Assembly: GCA_041484845.1 (NCBI GenBank)
Contig: JBGPIK010000126.1
Coordinates: 1-15,787, forward strand
Reading direction: 5' to 3'
DNA from: JBGPIK01 sp041484845
Lineage (GTDB): Bacteria; Desulfobacterota; Binatia; UBA9968
Length of the DNA stretch: 15,787 nucleotides
The notes beneath the pieces were generated by a model, which saw nothing but the letters and a program-made list of their open reading frames with translations, was not told the origin of the DNA and made no database searches. The translations under genes and the position numbers were made by a program. Shown here one piece after another: positions 6,449 through 14,610 of this stretch. Numbering within the stretch: position 1 is the stretch's first letter; the number at the start of each line of letters is the position of its first letter.

Positions 6449-7789
6449 ATGGCCATGGACGACCGTGACGCAGCGACAAGACCGCAGCGCGTTTTGAGCG
6501 CCGCGCCTCTCAATTATGGCTGGATCATTGTCGCCCTGACTTTTCTTGCCAATCTGGCGGCGACGAGCATTCGGTCTGCGCCTTCGGTCTTGATCCATCC
6601 TCTTGAAGCGGAGTTTGGCTGGTCGCGAACGGCGATCTCATCGGCTGCCAGCCTTAATCTCTTACTCTTGGGAGTGTTCGCGCCGCTGGGGGGCTGGCTC
6701 ATCGACCGCGTCGGACCGCGCCGCGTCATTCTCGGCAGTCTCGCGGCGACGGCCGCAGGCGTGACTGCGACCATCTTTGTTCGGGAGCTTTGGCAACTCA
6801 TCTTTTTATGGGGAGGTGTGCTTGGCGTCGCGAGCGCGGTCACTCCTTCGCTGGGCCCGAGCGTAGCGAGCCGCTGGTTCGTCCGCAAGCGTGGACTCGC
6901 GCTGGGGATCTTGACCAATGCCAACGCCGCGGGTCAAGTGATTTTTCTGCCGCTTTTGATGGCCTTTGTCGTATACAGCGGCTGGCGCAGCGCATTGATG
7001 GCCATTGTGGTCCCCTCCGTCCTTCTGTTGCCGGCGATTTTGCTCTGGATGCGCGATGATCCCAGGGACATCGGGCTTGAGCCGTACGGCGCAGGCGAGA
7101 AAAGTTTTTCCCGGCAAAAGCCGGCCGGCGCCGGGCGCCATGACTTAAAGCCCATCGCCTTTTCGTCCGTCAGTGAAGTCCTTCGCTCCCCGTCCTTTTG
7201 GCTTCTAAGCGGCAGTTTTTTTGTTTGCGGTTTTACCACCAACGGCCTGATCGGCACACACCTGATCCCCCATGCCATCGAGAGAGGCATCCCGCAGGTG
7301 ACCGCCGCGTGGGCGGTGGGAATCATGGGCGGAGCGAGCTTCATAGGAACGACGGCCGCGGGCTGGTTGGTCGATCGCATCGACGCGCGGAAAGTTCTCG
7401 CCGTCTGTTACGTGTTTCGCGCCGTGTCACTTTTAATTTTGCCGTACGTGACCGCGGCGTCGGGCTTGTTTGCGTTCGCCGTGATCTACGGCCTCGACTG
7501 GTACGCGACCGGACCCGCGACGACCGCCATCCTCGCGCAGCATTATGGCCAGGGAAGAGTGGGGACTCTTTTCGGACTGGTTTTCGTATCCCATCAACTG
7601 GGCGGAGCGCTTGCGGCGGTCGGCGGCGGTTGGGCCCATATGCAGTATGGCGATTATCAATATGCTTTTTTGACCGGCGCTGTTATGGGTCTGATCGGTG
7701 CCGGCTTGTCTTTGATGATTCGGCCTGCGGGACGCGAAGCCCCGGCGCTACCGGTAGCCGCCATTCAGTTCGGTCTCGCGCGTGAGTAG
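6449..7789 (+). CDS. MFS transporter, oxalate/formate- or monocarboxylate-type
   Basis: This is a protein of about 446 residues with twelve hydrophobic segments in two halves, the size and layout of major facilitator carriers. The first helix follows NYGWIIVALTFLANL. The loop motif between helices 2 and 3 is GGWLIDRVGPRR, and its counterpart in the second half is AGWLVDRIDARK; both keep the diagnostic D-R. The N-terminal region resembles the OFA/monocarboxylate subfamily, so an organic acid or similar anion is the likeliest cargo. An ATG at 6455 is nearly as good as the one at 6449, and a TTG at 6437 is possible; no strong ribosome binding site settles it. The gene lies 78 bases before the catabolic gene cluster in the same direction, suggesting uptake of its substrate. 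Confidence 0.9.
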   Translation: MAMDDRDAATRPQRVLSAAPLNYGWIIVALTFLANLAATSIRSAPSVLIHPLEAEFGWSRTAISSAASLNLLLLGVFAPLGGWLIDRVGPRRVILGSLAATAAGVTATIFVRELWQLIFLWGGVLGVASAVTPSLGPSVASRWFVRKRGLALGILTNANAAGQVIFLPLLMAFVVYSGWRSALMAIVVPSVLLLPAILLWMRDDPRDIGLEPYGAGEKSFSRQKPAGAGRHDLKPIAFSSVSEVLRSPSFWLLSGSFFVCGFTTNGLIGTHLIPHAIERGIPQVTAAWAVGIMGGASFIGTTAAGWLVDRIDARKVLAVCYVFRAVSLLILPYVTAASGLFAFAVIYGLDWYATGPATTAILAQHYGQGRVGTLFGLVFVSHQLGGALAAVGGGWAHMQYGDYQYAFLTGAVMGLIGAGLSLMIRPAGREAPALPVAAIQFGLARE

Positions 7790-7823
7790 CTCACCGCGCC
7801 GATATGAAAGAAAGCGGCCGTTG

Positions 7824-7849
7824 CGGCTCGACCGGTTGAATGCGAGCCG
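7824..7849 (+). promoter_or_regulatory. Hairpin just before the ribosome binding site of the DUF35 gene
   Basis: CGGCTCG (7824-7830) pairs perfectly with CGAGCCG (7843-7849) around a 12-base loop. The ribosome binding site AAGGAG follows five bases later (7854-7859). It is not followed by a T run, so it is not an intrinsic terminator. It may stabilise or tune the transcript between the carrier gene and the rest of the cluster. Confidence 0.4.
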
Positions 7850-7867
7850 AGACAAGGAGCAAGTGAC

Positions 7868-8302
7868 GTGTCAGCCAAAGTTTACCGGCCCGAGAACTGG
7901 ACCGACTCCCCAATAGAAAACGAGTCGGCCCAGCTTATCGGCGGGCGTTGCGCGCGTTGTGGCAAGGTCTTCTTCCCACGGTTGAACATCTGTCCGGGCT
8001 GTGCAACGCGCGCATCCATGGCGGAGGTTCGGCTCAGCCGCCGCGGCAAACTTTACTCGTATTCGGTCATCCACGTCGCTACGCCGGGCTTCAAGGCACC
8101 CTACGCTGTCGGCTATGTCGACCTGCCCGAGGGGCCGCGCGTGTTCGGTCACGTGGACGGCTGGCAGGATGGTCCCATCCCGCTTGATTCTCCCGTCGAT
8201 ATTTATGCCGGGCCCATCGGCACGGACCGCGATGGCGCGGAGTTGATCAGCATACGATTTCGCCCGCTGGCGGCCGATGTCGATAGGAAAGGAAGTGCGT
8301 GA
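7868..8302 (+). CDS. DUF35 zinc-ribbon/OB-fold acyl-CoA-associated protein
   Basis: The 144-residue product has a rubredoxin-like zinc ribbon with cysteines 28, 31, 42 and 45 (CARC...CPGC), followed by an OB-fold (about 55-140). This is the DUF35 family. Such proteins bind thiolase-like partners and contribute to CoA-ester binding, as in archaeal acetoacetyl-CoA thiolase/HMG-CoA synthase complexes and in ChsH2-Ltp2-type aldolases of steroid breakdown. The start is a GTG with a good AAGGAG eight bases upstream (7854-7859). Its stop codon shares a base with the start of the thiolase gene, so stoichiometric production with that partner is likely. Confidence 0.9.
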   Translation: MSAKVYRPENWTDSPIENESAQLIGGRCARCGKVFFPRLNICPGCATRASMAEVRLSRRGKLYSYSVIHVATPGFKAPYAVGYVDLPEGPRVFGHVDGWQDGPIPLDSPVDIYAGPIGTDRDGAELISIRFRPLAADVDRKGSA

Positions 8303-9447
8303 TGGTTAACTTGCGCGAAGTCAGCGTCATCGGTGTCGGCATGAGCCGATTCGCCAAGCAGCCGGAAATCAGCATCATCGATCTGGCGCAGGCGCCGATT
8401 CAGGATGCTCTTGAAGACGCGGGCGTCGCCTGTGGGCAGGTTCAGGCGGCCTTTTGCGGGAGCGTTTTCGGCGGCTCCGGCCTCGGCCAGAAAGTGCTCA
8501 AGGGCGTCGGCATGTCCAGCATCCCGATCCTGAACGTCGAGAACGCCTGCTCCAGCGGCTCGTCGGCATTCAGAGAGGCGTGGCTGGGCGTTGCCAGCGG
8601 GATGCATGACGTGACGCTGGCTTTCGGCGCGGACAAACTGACCGCGCTGGGCGGCGGCGCCTATCCGTTGAGTGACGACATCGAAGCCGATCAGGGCGTG
8701 CTCATGCCGGCGGTTTACGCGATGCGGGCGCGCCGCCACATGATGGAATACGGCACGACCATCGAACAGCTTGCGAAGATCGCAGTTAAGAATCACCATA
8801 ACAGCGTTCACAACCCGCGCGCGCAGTACCGGCGCGAGTACACATTGGAAGAAGTGCTCAAAGGGCGCATGATCGCCGACCCGCTGACGATTCTACATTG
8901 CTGTCCGAGCGGCGACGGTGCGGCGGCGGTGGTGCTGGCGGCGACGGAAGTTGCGCGCGGCTTTCGCGGCAAACCGGTCAAGGTGCGCGCCTCGGTGCTG
9001 CAATCGGGCCTGTTCAAGAACGACTTCCGCGACATGACGAAATCCGATTTGAGCTACCGCGCAGCGGCGGCGGCTTATGAAATGGCCGGTCTCGGTCCCG
9101 AGGACATCGATGTGGCCGAAGTGCATGACGCCTTCACGATCGGCGAGTTGATGTATTATGAGGCGTTGGGCTTTTGCGCGCCGGGAGAGGGCGGGCGCTT
9201 GATCGATGAAAAGGCCACCGAAATGACGGGGCGCATCCCGGTGAACCCGAGCGGCGGCTTGCTCTCCAAGGGTCATCCGGTGGGCGCGACGGGCGTGGCT
9301 CAAATCGTCGAGATCGTCAGCCAGTTGCGCGGTAACTGCGGCGCGCGTCAAGTCGCTGGCGCAAAGATCGGGCTGACTCACTGCACGGGCGGCGGCGTCG
9401 CCGGTTTCGACCACATTGCCTGCACGATCCATGTCTTCGAGCAATAA
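8302..9447 (+). CDS. Thiolase-family protein (acetyl-CoA acetyltransferase / SCP2-type)
   Basis: This 381-residue thiolase-fold enzyme keeps the full catalytic set: Cys83 in NACSSGSSA, His275 in VHDAF, His325 in GHPVGATG and Cys361 in THCTGGG. This argues for genuine acyl transfer or thiolytic cleavage rather than the degenerate aldolase-like variants. It most resembles the SCP2/acetyl-CoA acetyltransferase group that pairs with DUF35 proteins. The ATG overlaps the stop of the DUF35 gene (TGATG) and is preceded by a purine-rich ribosome binding site (AGGAAAGGAAG). A GTG one codon earlier is possible. In context it probably carries out the carbon-carbon cleavage step of a CoA-dependent degradation pathway, releasing acetyl-CoA or propionyl-CoA. 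The specific substrate is unknown. Confidence 0.93.
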   Translation: MVNLREVSVIGVGMSRFAKQPEISIIDLAQAPIQDALEDAGVACGQVQAAFCGSVFGGSGLGQKVLKGVGMSSIPILNVENACSSGSSAFREAWLGVASGMHDVTLAFGADKLTALGGGAYPLSDDIEADQGVLMPAVYAMRARRHMMEYGTTIEQLAKIAVKNHHNSVHNPRAQYRREYTLEEVLKGRMIADPLTILHCCPSGDGAAAVVLAATEVARGFRGKPVKVRASVLQSGLFKNDFRDMTKSDLSYRAAAAAYEMAGLGPEDIDVAEVHDAFTIGELMYYEALGFCAPGEGGRLIDEKATEMTGRIPVNPSGGLLSKGHPVGATGVAQIVEIVSQLRGNCGARQVAGAKIGLTHCTGGGVAGFDHIACTIHVFEQ

Positions 9448-9460
9448 GAGCGTTGGGACC

Positions 9461-10708
9461 ATGAGCCAAGGCGAGCCCCCGCTGCGTGGCCTGCGCATAT
9501 TGGATCTGACGCAGTTTCTTGCCGGACCCTTTTGCACGCAAATCCTCGCCGATCTCGGCGCGGAGATCATCAAGATCGAGCCCCAGGCCGGCGATCCCAC
9601 GCGACTGCTGCCGCCTTACTTCCACAAGGGCGAAAGCGCCTATTTCCTGGCCATCAATCGCACCAAGCAAAGCGTGGTGCTGGACCTTTCAATCGAACCG
9701 GGCCGCAACATATTTTACGACCTGGTAAAGAAAGCGGACGCGGTCATCGAAGCCTTTCGCCCGGGCGTCGCCAAAAAACTGGGCGCGGATTACGACGCGC
9801 TCAAAAAGGTGAACGCACGGATCGTGTACTGCTCAATCTCGGGCTTTGGCCAGAATGGGCCTTACGCGACGCGGCCCGCGTACGACATGATCGTGCAGGC
9901 GCTGTCGGGCGCGATGAGCCTCACCGGCGAAATCGGCGGACGGCCGGTGCGCTCCGGCACGCCCATCGGCGATCTCAACGCGGGCCAATCCGCCGCCACC
10001 GCGATTCTCGCGGCGCTCTGGGAGCGGGAACGCTCCGGCGCGGGGCAGTCGGTGGATATCTCAATGCTCGATGTGCAGATCTCGATGCTCAGTTACTTGG
10101 GAGAGTACTACCTCATTTCCGGCGCTGCGCCCGGTCTCCAGGGCCGGGGACACATGTCGATCCCAACGTACAACGCTTTTCGCTCGCGCGACGGCCGCGA
10201 CGTTCTCATCTGCGCCAACACGGAGCGGATGTGGCAGGAGCTTTGCCATGCGCTGGAAATGCCGGAGCTGGCAAGTGATGCGCGCTTCGAGACCAATGAG
10301 CGGCGCCATGCGCACCGCGCGGAGCTTGAGCCGATCCTGGAGCGCGCGTTCGCAGGATGCGATTGCGCCGATCTCCTGGCGCGTTTTCACGAGCATGGCA
10401 TCCCGAGCGCGCCGGTGAATTCGGTGGCCGAGGCTCTGGCGGATCCGCAGGTTGTCCACCGTCACATGGTGCGTGAGGTGGCACATACTCTCGGTGGCGA
10501 GATCCGCGTGCTGGGCAATCCCATCAAGTTCTCGCGCAGCCCGGAGAATGAGTTCAGCAGTCCGCCGACACTTGGCCAGCACACGGAAAGCGTCTTGCGG
10601 GAATTACTTGGGTACACTCCGGAGCAGATCGAGACGCTGCGACAACAGCGCGCTTTCGGAGCCGGAACCGCAGCTTCCGCGGAGCCGGTGAAAACGCGCG
10701 GAGCGTGA
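9461..10708 (+). CDS. Family III CoA-transferase (CaiB/BaiF/formyl-CoA-transferase type)
   Basis: This 415-residue protein begins, after a short lead, with LRGLRILDLTQFLAGPFCTQ and LADLGAEIIKIE, the recognisable N-terminus of class III CoA-transferases. These are interlocked dimers that move CoA from one acyl-CoA to a free carboxylic acid. Asp142 in RPAYDMIVQALSG is at the position of the catalytic aspartate that forms the mixed anhydride. GFGQNGPYATRPAYD is the usual substrate-pocket segment. The ATG at 9461 leaves a 13-base gap after the thiolase; an earlier ATG at 9416 would overlap the thiolase end and adds no family sequence. In this operon it would activate the organic acid made by, or fed to, the molybdenum hydroxylase. 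The last 15 residues (after QQRAFG) look unconserved. Confidence 0.94.
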   Translation: MSQGEPPLRGLRILDLTQFLAGPFCTQILADLGAEIIKIEPQAGDPTRLLPPYFHKGESAYFLAINRTKQSVVLDLSIEPGRNIFYDLVKKADAVIEAFRPGVAKKLGADYDALKKVNARIVYCSISGFGQNGPYATRPAYDMIVQALSGAMSLTGEIGGRPVRSGTPIGDLNAGQSAATAILAALWERERSGAGQSVDISMLDVQISMLSYLGEYYLISGAAPGLQGRGHMSIPTYNAFRSRDGRDVLICANTERMWQELCHALEMPELASDARFETNERRHAHRAELEPILERAFAGCDCADLLARFHEHGIPSAPVNSVAEALADPQVVHRHMVREVAHTLGGEIRVLGNPIKFSRSPENEFSSPPTLGQHTESVLRELLGYTPEQIETLRQQRAFGAGTAASAEPVKTRGA

Positions 10709-10717
10709 CCGAAGTCT

Positions 10718-11593
10718 ATGAAGCCGCCGCGGTTTGAATACTACGATCCGACGACGATAGCGGAGAGCGTGAGCGTGCTCCAGCAATATGGAGATGACGC
10801 CAAAGTGCTGGCCGGCGGCCAGAGTCTCATGCCACTGCTTAACTTTCGCCTGGCGCGTCCCGCAGCCGTCGTCGATATTAATGCCGTTAAGGAGTTGGAC
10901 TATCTGCGCAGGGAAGACGGCTGGCTTGCCATTGGCGCGCTGGTGCGCCAGCGGGCTGCGGAGCTGAGCCCGCTCGTGGCGGAATCATGTCCAATGCTGG
11001 CCGAGGCGCTTCCATTGATCGGCCACTTTCAGATCCGTAATCGCGGCACGATTGCGGGGAGCCTTGCCCACGCCGACCCGGCGGCTGAACTTGGCGCCGT
11101 TGCCCTGGCGTTGGGCGCGGAGCTCAGGATCAAAGGCCCAGGTGAGAATCGAATCGTTCCGACAGAGCAGTTTTTCATTTCGTATCTCACTACCGCGCTG
11201 GCGCCGAACGAGCTGCTCGTCGAAGCTCGATTCCCAACGGCGCGGCCCCGAACAGGCTACGCCTTTGCCGAGTTCGCCCGGCGCCACGGCGACTTCGCGC
11301 TCGTGGGGGTTGCCGCGGTCGTGGAACAGGATCAGGTGCGCCGCTGTAGCGATGTCCGGCTGGTGTTCACCGGTGTCGGGCCGGTGCCGCTCCTGTTTAC
11401 CGACGAGAAGGGCCAATTACGCGGCGAGGTCCTTACAGCTAAGGCGATGACCACCTTTGCCGAGCACGTGACTGCCGATCTGACGCCGGATTCGGATCTT
11501 CACGCCAGCGCGGAATACCGGCGCGAGCTGGCGGCTGTGCTTGCCGAGCGGGCGCTCGGCGTCGCAGCGGCGCGTGCGGGAGAAGGTCATTGA
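10718..11593 (+). CDS. Molybdenum hydroxylase FAD-binding (medium) subunit, CoxM-like
   Basis: This 291-residue protein has the two FAD-contact motifs of the xanthine dehydrogenase/CODH medium subunit: LAGGQSLMPLLNFR (31-44) and RNRGTIAGSLAHADPAAE (107-124). The C-terminal CO-dehydrogenase flavoprotein domain follows. It passes electrons from the iron-sulfur subunit to an acceptor, probably the respiratory chain. The ATG lies nine bases after the CoA-transferase stop, with a weak GGAG-like site in the preceding gene end. The next gene starts one base after its stop. The order medium-small-large is the usual CODH-type order for three-subunit hydroxylases. Confidence 0.95.
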   Translation: MKPPRFEYYDPTTIAESVSVLQQYGDDAKVLAGGQSLMPLLNFRLARPAAVVDINAVKELDYLRREDGWLAIGALVRQRAAELSPLVAESCPMLAEALPLIGHFQIRNRGTIAGSLAHADPAAELGAVALALGAELRIKGPGENRIVPTEQFFISYLTTALAPNELLVEARFPTARPRTGYAFAEFARRHGDFALVGVAAVVEQDQVRRCSDVRLVFTGVGPVPLLFTDEKGQLRGEVLTAKAMTTFAEHVTADLTPDSDLHASAEYRRELAAVLAERALGVAAARAGEGH

Positions 11594-11594
11594 T

Positions 11595-12089
11595 ATGACG
11601 CAGAAGCGGAAGATCGAGATCATAATCAATGGCCGGCCATACGGCGGTGAAGTCGAGCCGCGGCGTACGCTAGCCGATTTCCTGCGTCAGGACCTCGACT
11701 TGACCGGAACGCATCTGGGTTGCGAGCACGGAGTCTGCGGAGCGTGCACGGTCTTGCTGGACGGCGCCGCCGTGCGATCGTGTTTAGTGTTGGCGGTTCA
11801 AGCGAATGGACATCAGGTGCAGACGGTGGAAGGACTGGCCAAACCAAGCGGCGAGCTGCATCCGATTCAGACGGCGTTTCACAAGCATCACGCGCTGCAG
11901 TGTGGATTTTGCACTGCGGGCTTCTTGATGTCGATCGTCGAGCTGCTCAACAGCCGGCCCGATATTGAAGACGAAGACGAGATCCGCACGGCACTCTCCG
12001 GGAACCTCTGCCGGTGTACCGGCTATAGCGGCATCGTGGCTGCAGTCCGAGAAGTTGCCGCCCAGCTTCGCCGGGAGCGGACACCATGA
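11595..12089 (+). CDS. Molybdenum hydroxylase [2Fe-2S] (small) subunit, CoxS-like
   Basis: The 164-residue protein has a plant-ferredoxin-type N-terminal cluster with cysteines 43, 48, 51 and 63 (GCEHGVCGACT...C). A four-helix C-terminal domain follows with cysteines 103, 106, 139 and 141 (QCGFC and NLCRC). All eight cluster ligands are present. It relays electrons from the molybdenum centre to FAD. The ATG at 11595, two bases after the previous stop codon begins its last base, has GGAGAAGG upstream; a start at 11541 would only add unrelated residues inside the previous gene. Its stop overlaps the next start by ATGA, showing translational coupling. Confidence 0.96.
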   Translation: MTQKRKIEIIINGRPYGGEVEPRRTLADFLRQDLDLTGTHLGCEHGVCGACTVLLDGAAVRSCLVLAVQANGHQVQTVEGLAKPSGELHPIQTAFHKHHALQCGFCTAGFLMSIVELLNSRPDIEDEDEIRTALSGNLCRCTGYSGIVAAVREVAAQLRRERTP

Positions 12090-14548
12090 GCCGGGCAGTC
12101 TTCGGCGAGAGGGTCGAGCGGCGGGAGGATCTGCCGCTCCTTACGGGCCAAGGAACCTATACTGATGATCTCAAGCTTTCCGGCATGCTCCACGCGGCCG
12201 TGTTACGCAGCCCGCATGCTCACGCGAAGATCCGCTTCATCGACGTTGCGGCGGCGCGGGCGCTGCCCGGCGTTACCGCCGTGTTGACTTATGATGATCT
12301 CGGCGCCGCCGGCAAAGAAATTCCACTCCTCCAGCCCAATCCGGTTCTCACCGCGCGCATGCCAACGCTGCTGGCGAAGGAAGTAGTGCGCTACGTCGGC
12401 GAACCGGTGGCGTTTGTGGTTGCGGAGGATCGTTACACCGCCGAGGACGCGCTGGATCTGATCGAGGTTGAGTACGAACCGTTGGCGGTGGTTTCCGACG
12501 CTGAGGCGGCGCTCGCCGATGGCGCCGCGCGCGTCTATCCGGAGGTCGCAAGCAACGTAGCGTCTCGCTTCACGCTCGGTTTCGGCGATATCGCCGGGGC
12601 CTTTGCGCGGGGCGAAATCGTGCTGCGCCAGCGCTTGAAGACACATCGCGGCGCCGGCCAGGCGATGGAGTGCCGCGTGGTCTTGACCGAGTACGATCGG
12701 CGCGCGAATCGGTTCACCCTCTGGTCTGCAACTCAAGCGCCTCATCTAATCGGGCGGATCGCCAGCCAGATGCTGGGTATGGAGGAATGGCAGGTCAGGG
12801 TGATCGCTCCGCATGACGTCGGCGGCGGCTTCGGGCCGAAAGCGATCTTTTACCCGGAAGAAGGACTGGTGCCGTTCGCGGCGCGGATGCTCGGCCGTCC
12901 GGTCAAATGGACCGAAGACCGCCGCGAGCATTTTCTCTCCACCAATCAGGAGCGGGATCAGTATCATGACGCCGAAATCGCGCTGACTCGAGATGGAAAA
13001 ATTCTGGGGTTTCGCGACAGTGTCGTTTTCGACACCGGCGCCTATGTGCCTTGGGGGATTGTCGAGCCGTGGATCACCGCCACAACCATCCCCGGGCCGT
13101 ACAAACTTCCCGCGTTCCAGGTCAACATGCAAGTGGTTTATACCCATAAGGTGCCGGTGACGCCGGTGCGCGGGGCGGGCCGTCCCCAGGCTGTTTTTGC
13201 GATGGAGCGAATGATGGATCTGGCGGCTCGGGAACTTCATCTAGATCCGGCTGAAATCCGCCGGCGCAATTTTATTCAACCGGAGGAGATGCCGTTTGCC
13301 ATGGGGCTGGTTTACCGCGATGGCGCGCCGGTGACGTATGACTCCGGCGACTACCCCGCGTGTCTCAGCAAAGCGCAGGAGTTGATAGGCTACGATGCGT
13401 TCCGGCGGGAACAGTCCGAGGCGCGCCAGAGAACGTGGCAAGATTCCGTTCATGGTTCGACAGGCTCACCACGAACGGACGGTGCCACACCGAGATCTAA
13501 TCATTTATCCGTTCGTCCTGAGCTTGTCGAAGGACGAAAAGCGAATCACGATAGTACTCCTCAGGCGGAACGGCATATTGGCGTCGGCATCGCTGTCTAT
13601 GTGGAAGGTACAGGCCTTGGGCCGTACGAGGGGGCGATCGTCCAGGTCGAATCGTCGGGGAAAGTCCTGGTGACCACCGGTGCGACGCCCCAGGGCCAGG
13701 GACATGTCACTACTATGGCCCAGATCGCCGCCCATGAGCTGGGAATCAGCGTCGATGACGTTAGCGTCATCACCGGCGACACCGGCGCGATTCCGTTCGG
13801 CATCGGCACGTTCGCGAGCCGGATTGCGGTCAACGCCGGCAACTCCATCGCAATGGCGGCGCGCGAGGTGCGTGAGAAGGCGCTCGCGATCGCGGCGACT
13901 CTGCTCGAGGCGAACAAGGATGATCTCGAATTGGAGGATGGCAGTGTATTCGCGCGGGGCGCGCCAGCCAAGTCGATCAGTCTCGGAGCTCTCGCGTTGA
14001 CCGCGGCGGGCGCGCGGCCAGGTTACACCCTGCCACCCGGCGTCCAGCCCGGGCTTCAGGCTACGCACTACTTCAGCCCCAGCCAGGCGGCCTACGCCAG
14101 CGGCGCGCACGTGATTACGGTGGCGGTCGATGTGCGGACGGGCGATGTGAAAATTCTAAATTACGCGGTGGCGCATGATTGCGGTCGAATCATCAATCCG
14201 CTGATCGTAGAGGGCCAAGTCCAGGGCGGTGTCGCGCACGGTATCGGCAACTGCTTCTACGAAGAGCTGATTTACGATGATAATGGGCAGCTCTTAAACG
14301 CCAGCTTTATGGATTATCTCATGCCCACGGCCAGGGAGGTGCCCACGGCCAAGGTTGCCCACGTGGAAGTTGTCTGCCCGCTTAACCCGTTGGGAGTGAA
14401 GGGAGTCGGCGAAGGCGGCACAATTCCATCGGCCGCGGCGTTCGCGGCCGCAGTGGAAGACGCGCTGGCGCCATTCGGCGTGACGGTCACAGAGGTTCCG
14501 CTCAGCCCGGAAAAAATTCGCAAGCTGTTACGTGTGGTGGGACGGTGA
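12086..14548 (+). CDS. Molybdenum hydroxylase large (molybdopterin) subunit, CoxL form II-like, with in-frame repeat insertion
   Basis: This 820-residue subunit binds the molybdopterin cofactor and the substrate. An aldehyde-oxidase hammerhead domain (about 20-130) is followed by molybdopterin domains. Visible motifs are GGGFGPK (246-252), VRGAGRPQ (361-368), QGQGH (536-540), HDCGRIINP and VGEGG with the catalytic base Glu776. The loop is RGAGRP, not the AYxCSFR of true CO dehydrogenases, so it is a form II-like hydroxylase of unknown substrate (aromatic, heterocyclic or aldehyde). It is longer than usual because residues about 450-494 are an extra basic, repeat-derived segment (ending near RPELVEGRKANH) between two well-conserved blocks. 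The frame stays open through it. ATGA overlap with the small subunit gene ensures coupling. Whether the enzyme remains active is unknown; the insertion lies outside the recognised motifs. Confidence 0.93.
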   Translation: MSRAVFGERVERREDLPLLTGQGTYTDDLKLSGMLHAAVLRSPHAHAKIRFIDVAAARALPGVTAVLTYDDLGAAGKEIPLLQPNPVLTARMPTLLAKEVVRYVGEPVAFVVAEDRYTAEDALDLIEVEYEPLAVVSDAEAALADGAARVYPEVASNVASRFTLGFGDIAGAFARGEIVLRQRLKTHRGAGQAMECRVVLTEYDRRANRFTLWSATQAPHLIGRIASQMLGMEEWQVRVIAPHDVGGGFGPKAIFYPEEGLVPFAARMLGRPVKWTEDRREHFLSTNQERDQYHDAEIALTRDGKILGFRDSVVFDTGAYVPWGIVEPWITATTIPGPYKLPAFQVNMQVVYTHKVPVTPVRGAGRPQAVFAMERMMDLAARELHLDPAEIRRRNFIQPEEMPFAMGLVYRDGAPVTYDSGDYPACLSKAQELIGYDAFRREQSEARQRTWQDSVHGSTGSPRTDGATPRSNHLSVRPELVEGRKANHDSTPQAERHIGVGIAVYVEGTGLGPYEGAIVQVESSGKVLVTTGATPQGQGHVTTMAQIAAHELGISVDDVSVITGDTGAIPFGIGTFASRIAVNAGNSIAMAAREVREKALAIAATLLEANKDDLELEDGSVFARGAPAKSISLGALALTAAGARPGYTLPPGVQPGLQATHYFSPSQAAYASGAHVITVAVDVRTGDVKILNYAVAHDCGRIINPLIVEGQVQGGVAHGIGNCFYEELIYDDNGQLLNASFMDYLMPTAREVPTAKVAHVEVVCPLNPLGVKGVGEGGTIPSAAAFAAAVEDALAPFGVTVTEVPLSPEKIRKLLRVVGR
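13446..13540. repeat. Two-hairpin palindromic repeat inside the large-subunit gene
   Basis: The first hairpin (13446-13478) has arms CCGTTCATGGT / ACCACGAACGG with one mismatch. The second (13509-13540) has perfect arms TTCGTCCT / AGGACGAA (13512-13519, 13531-13538) around GAGCTTGTCGA. Both share the core TTCGAC-AGGCTC or its complement GAGCTTGTCGA, so they are two copies of one repeat facing each other. Its translation contains RPELVEG. Such repeats are widely dispersed in many bacterial genomes and usually lie between genes; here it is read through in frame. Confidence 0.85.
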
Positions 14549-14610
14549 AGTTTACGGCGCTGTGAAAAAGATGAGGTTATGCTGCAACCACAAAAAGAAA
14601 GGCAATCTTT

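Noticed and set aside
7198..7785. A 195-residue alternate plus-strand frame within the MFS gene
   Set aside because: It is arginine-rich, typical of a shifted frame in GC-rich DNA, while the MFS frame has proper membrane segments and motifs.
9416..9460. Earlier start of the CoA-transferase overlapping the thiolase
   Set aside because: The extra 15 residues are not like the family, and the ATG at 9461 gives a normal N-terminus and a 13-base spacing.
8893..9600. Minus-strand frame of 235 residues over the thiolase and CoA-transferase start
   Set aside because: Antisense shadow of two well-supported genes; composition dominated by Arg and Ala with no motif.
13446..13540. Large-subunit gene as a pseudogene because of the repeat insertion
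   Set aside because: The frame remains open through the insertion and all downstream motifs, including VGEGG, are intact; function is uncertain but the gene is not broken.
12086..14548. Large subunit as CO dehydrogenase CoxL
   Set aside because: The active-site loop reads VRGAGRPQ and lacks the AYxCSFR signature, so carbon monoxide is not a supported substrate.
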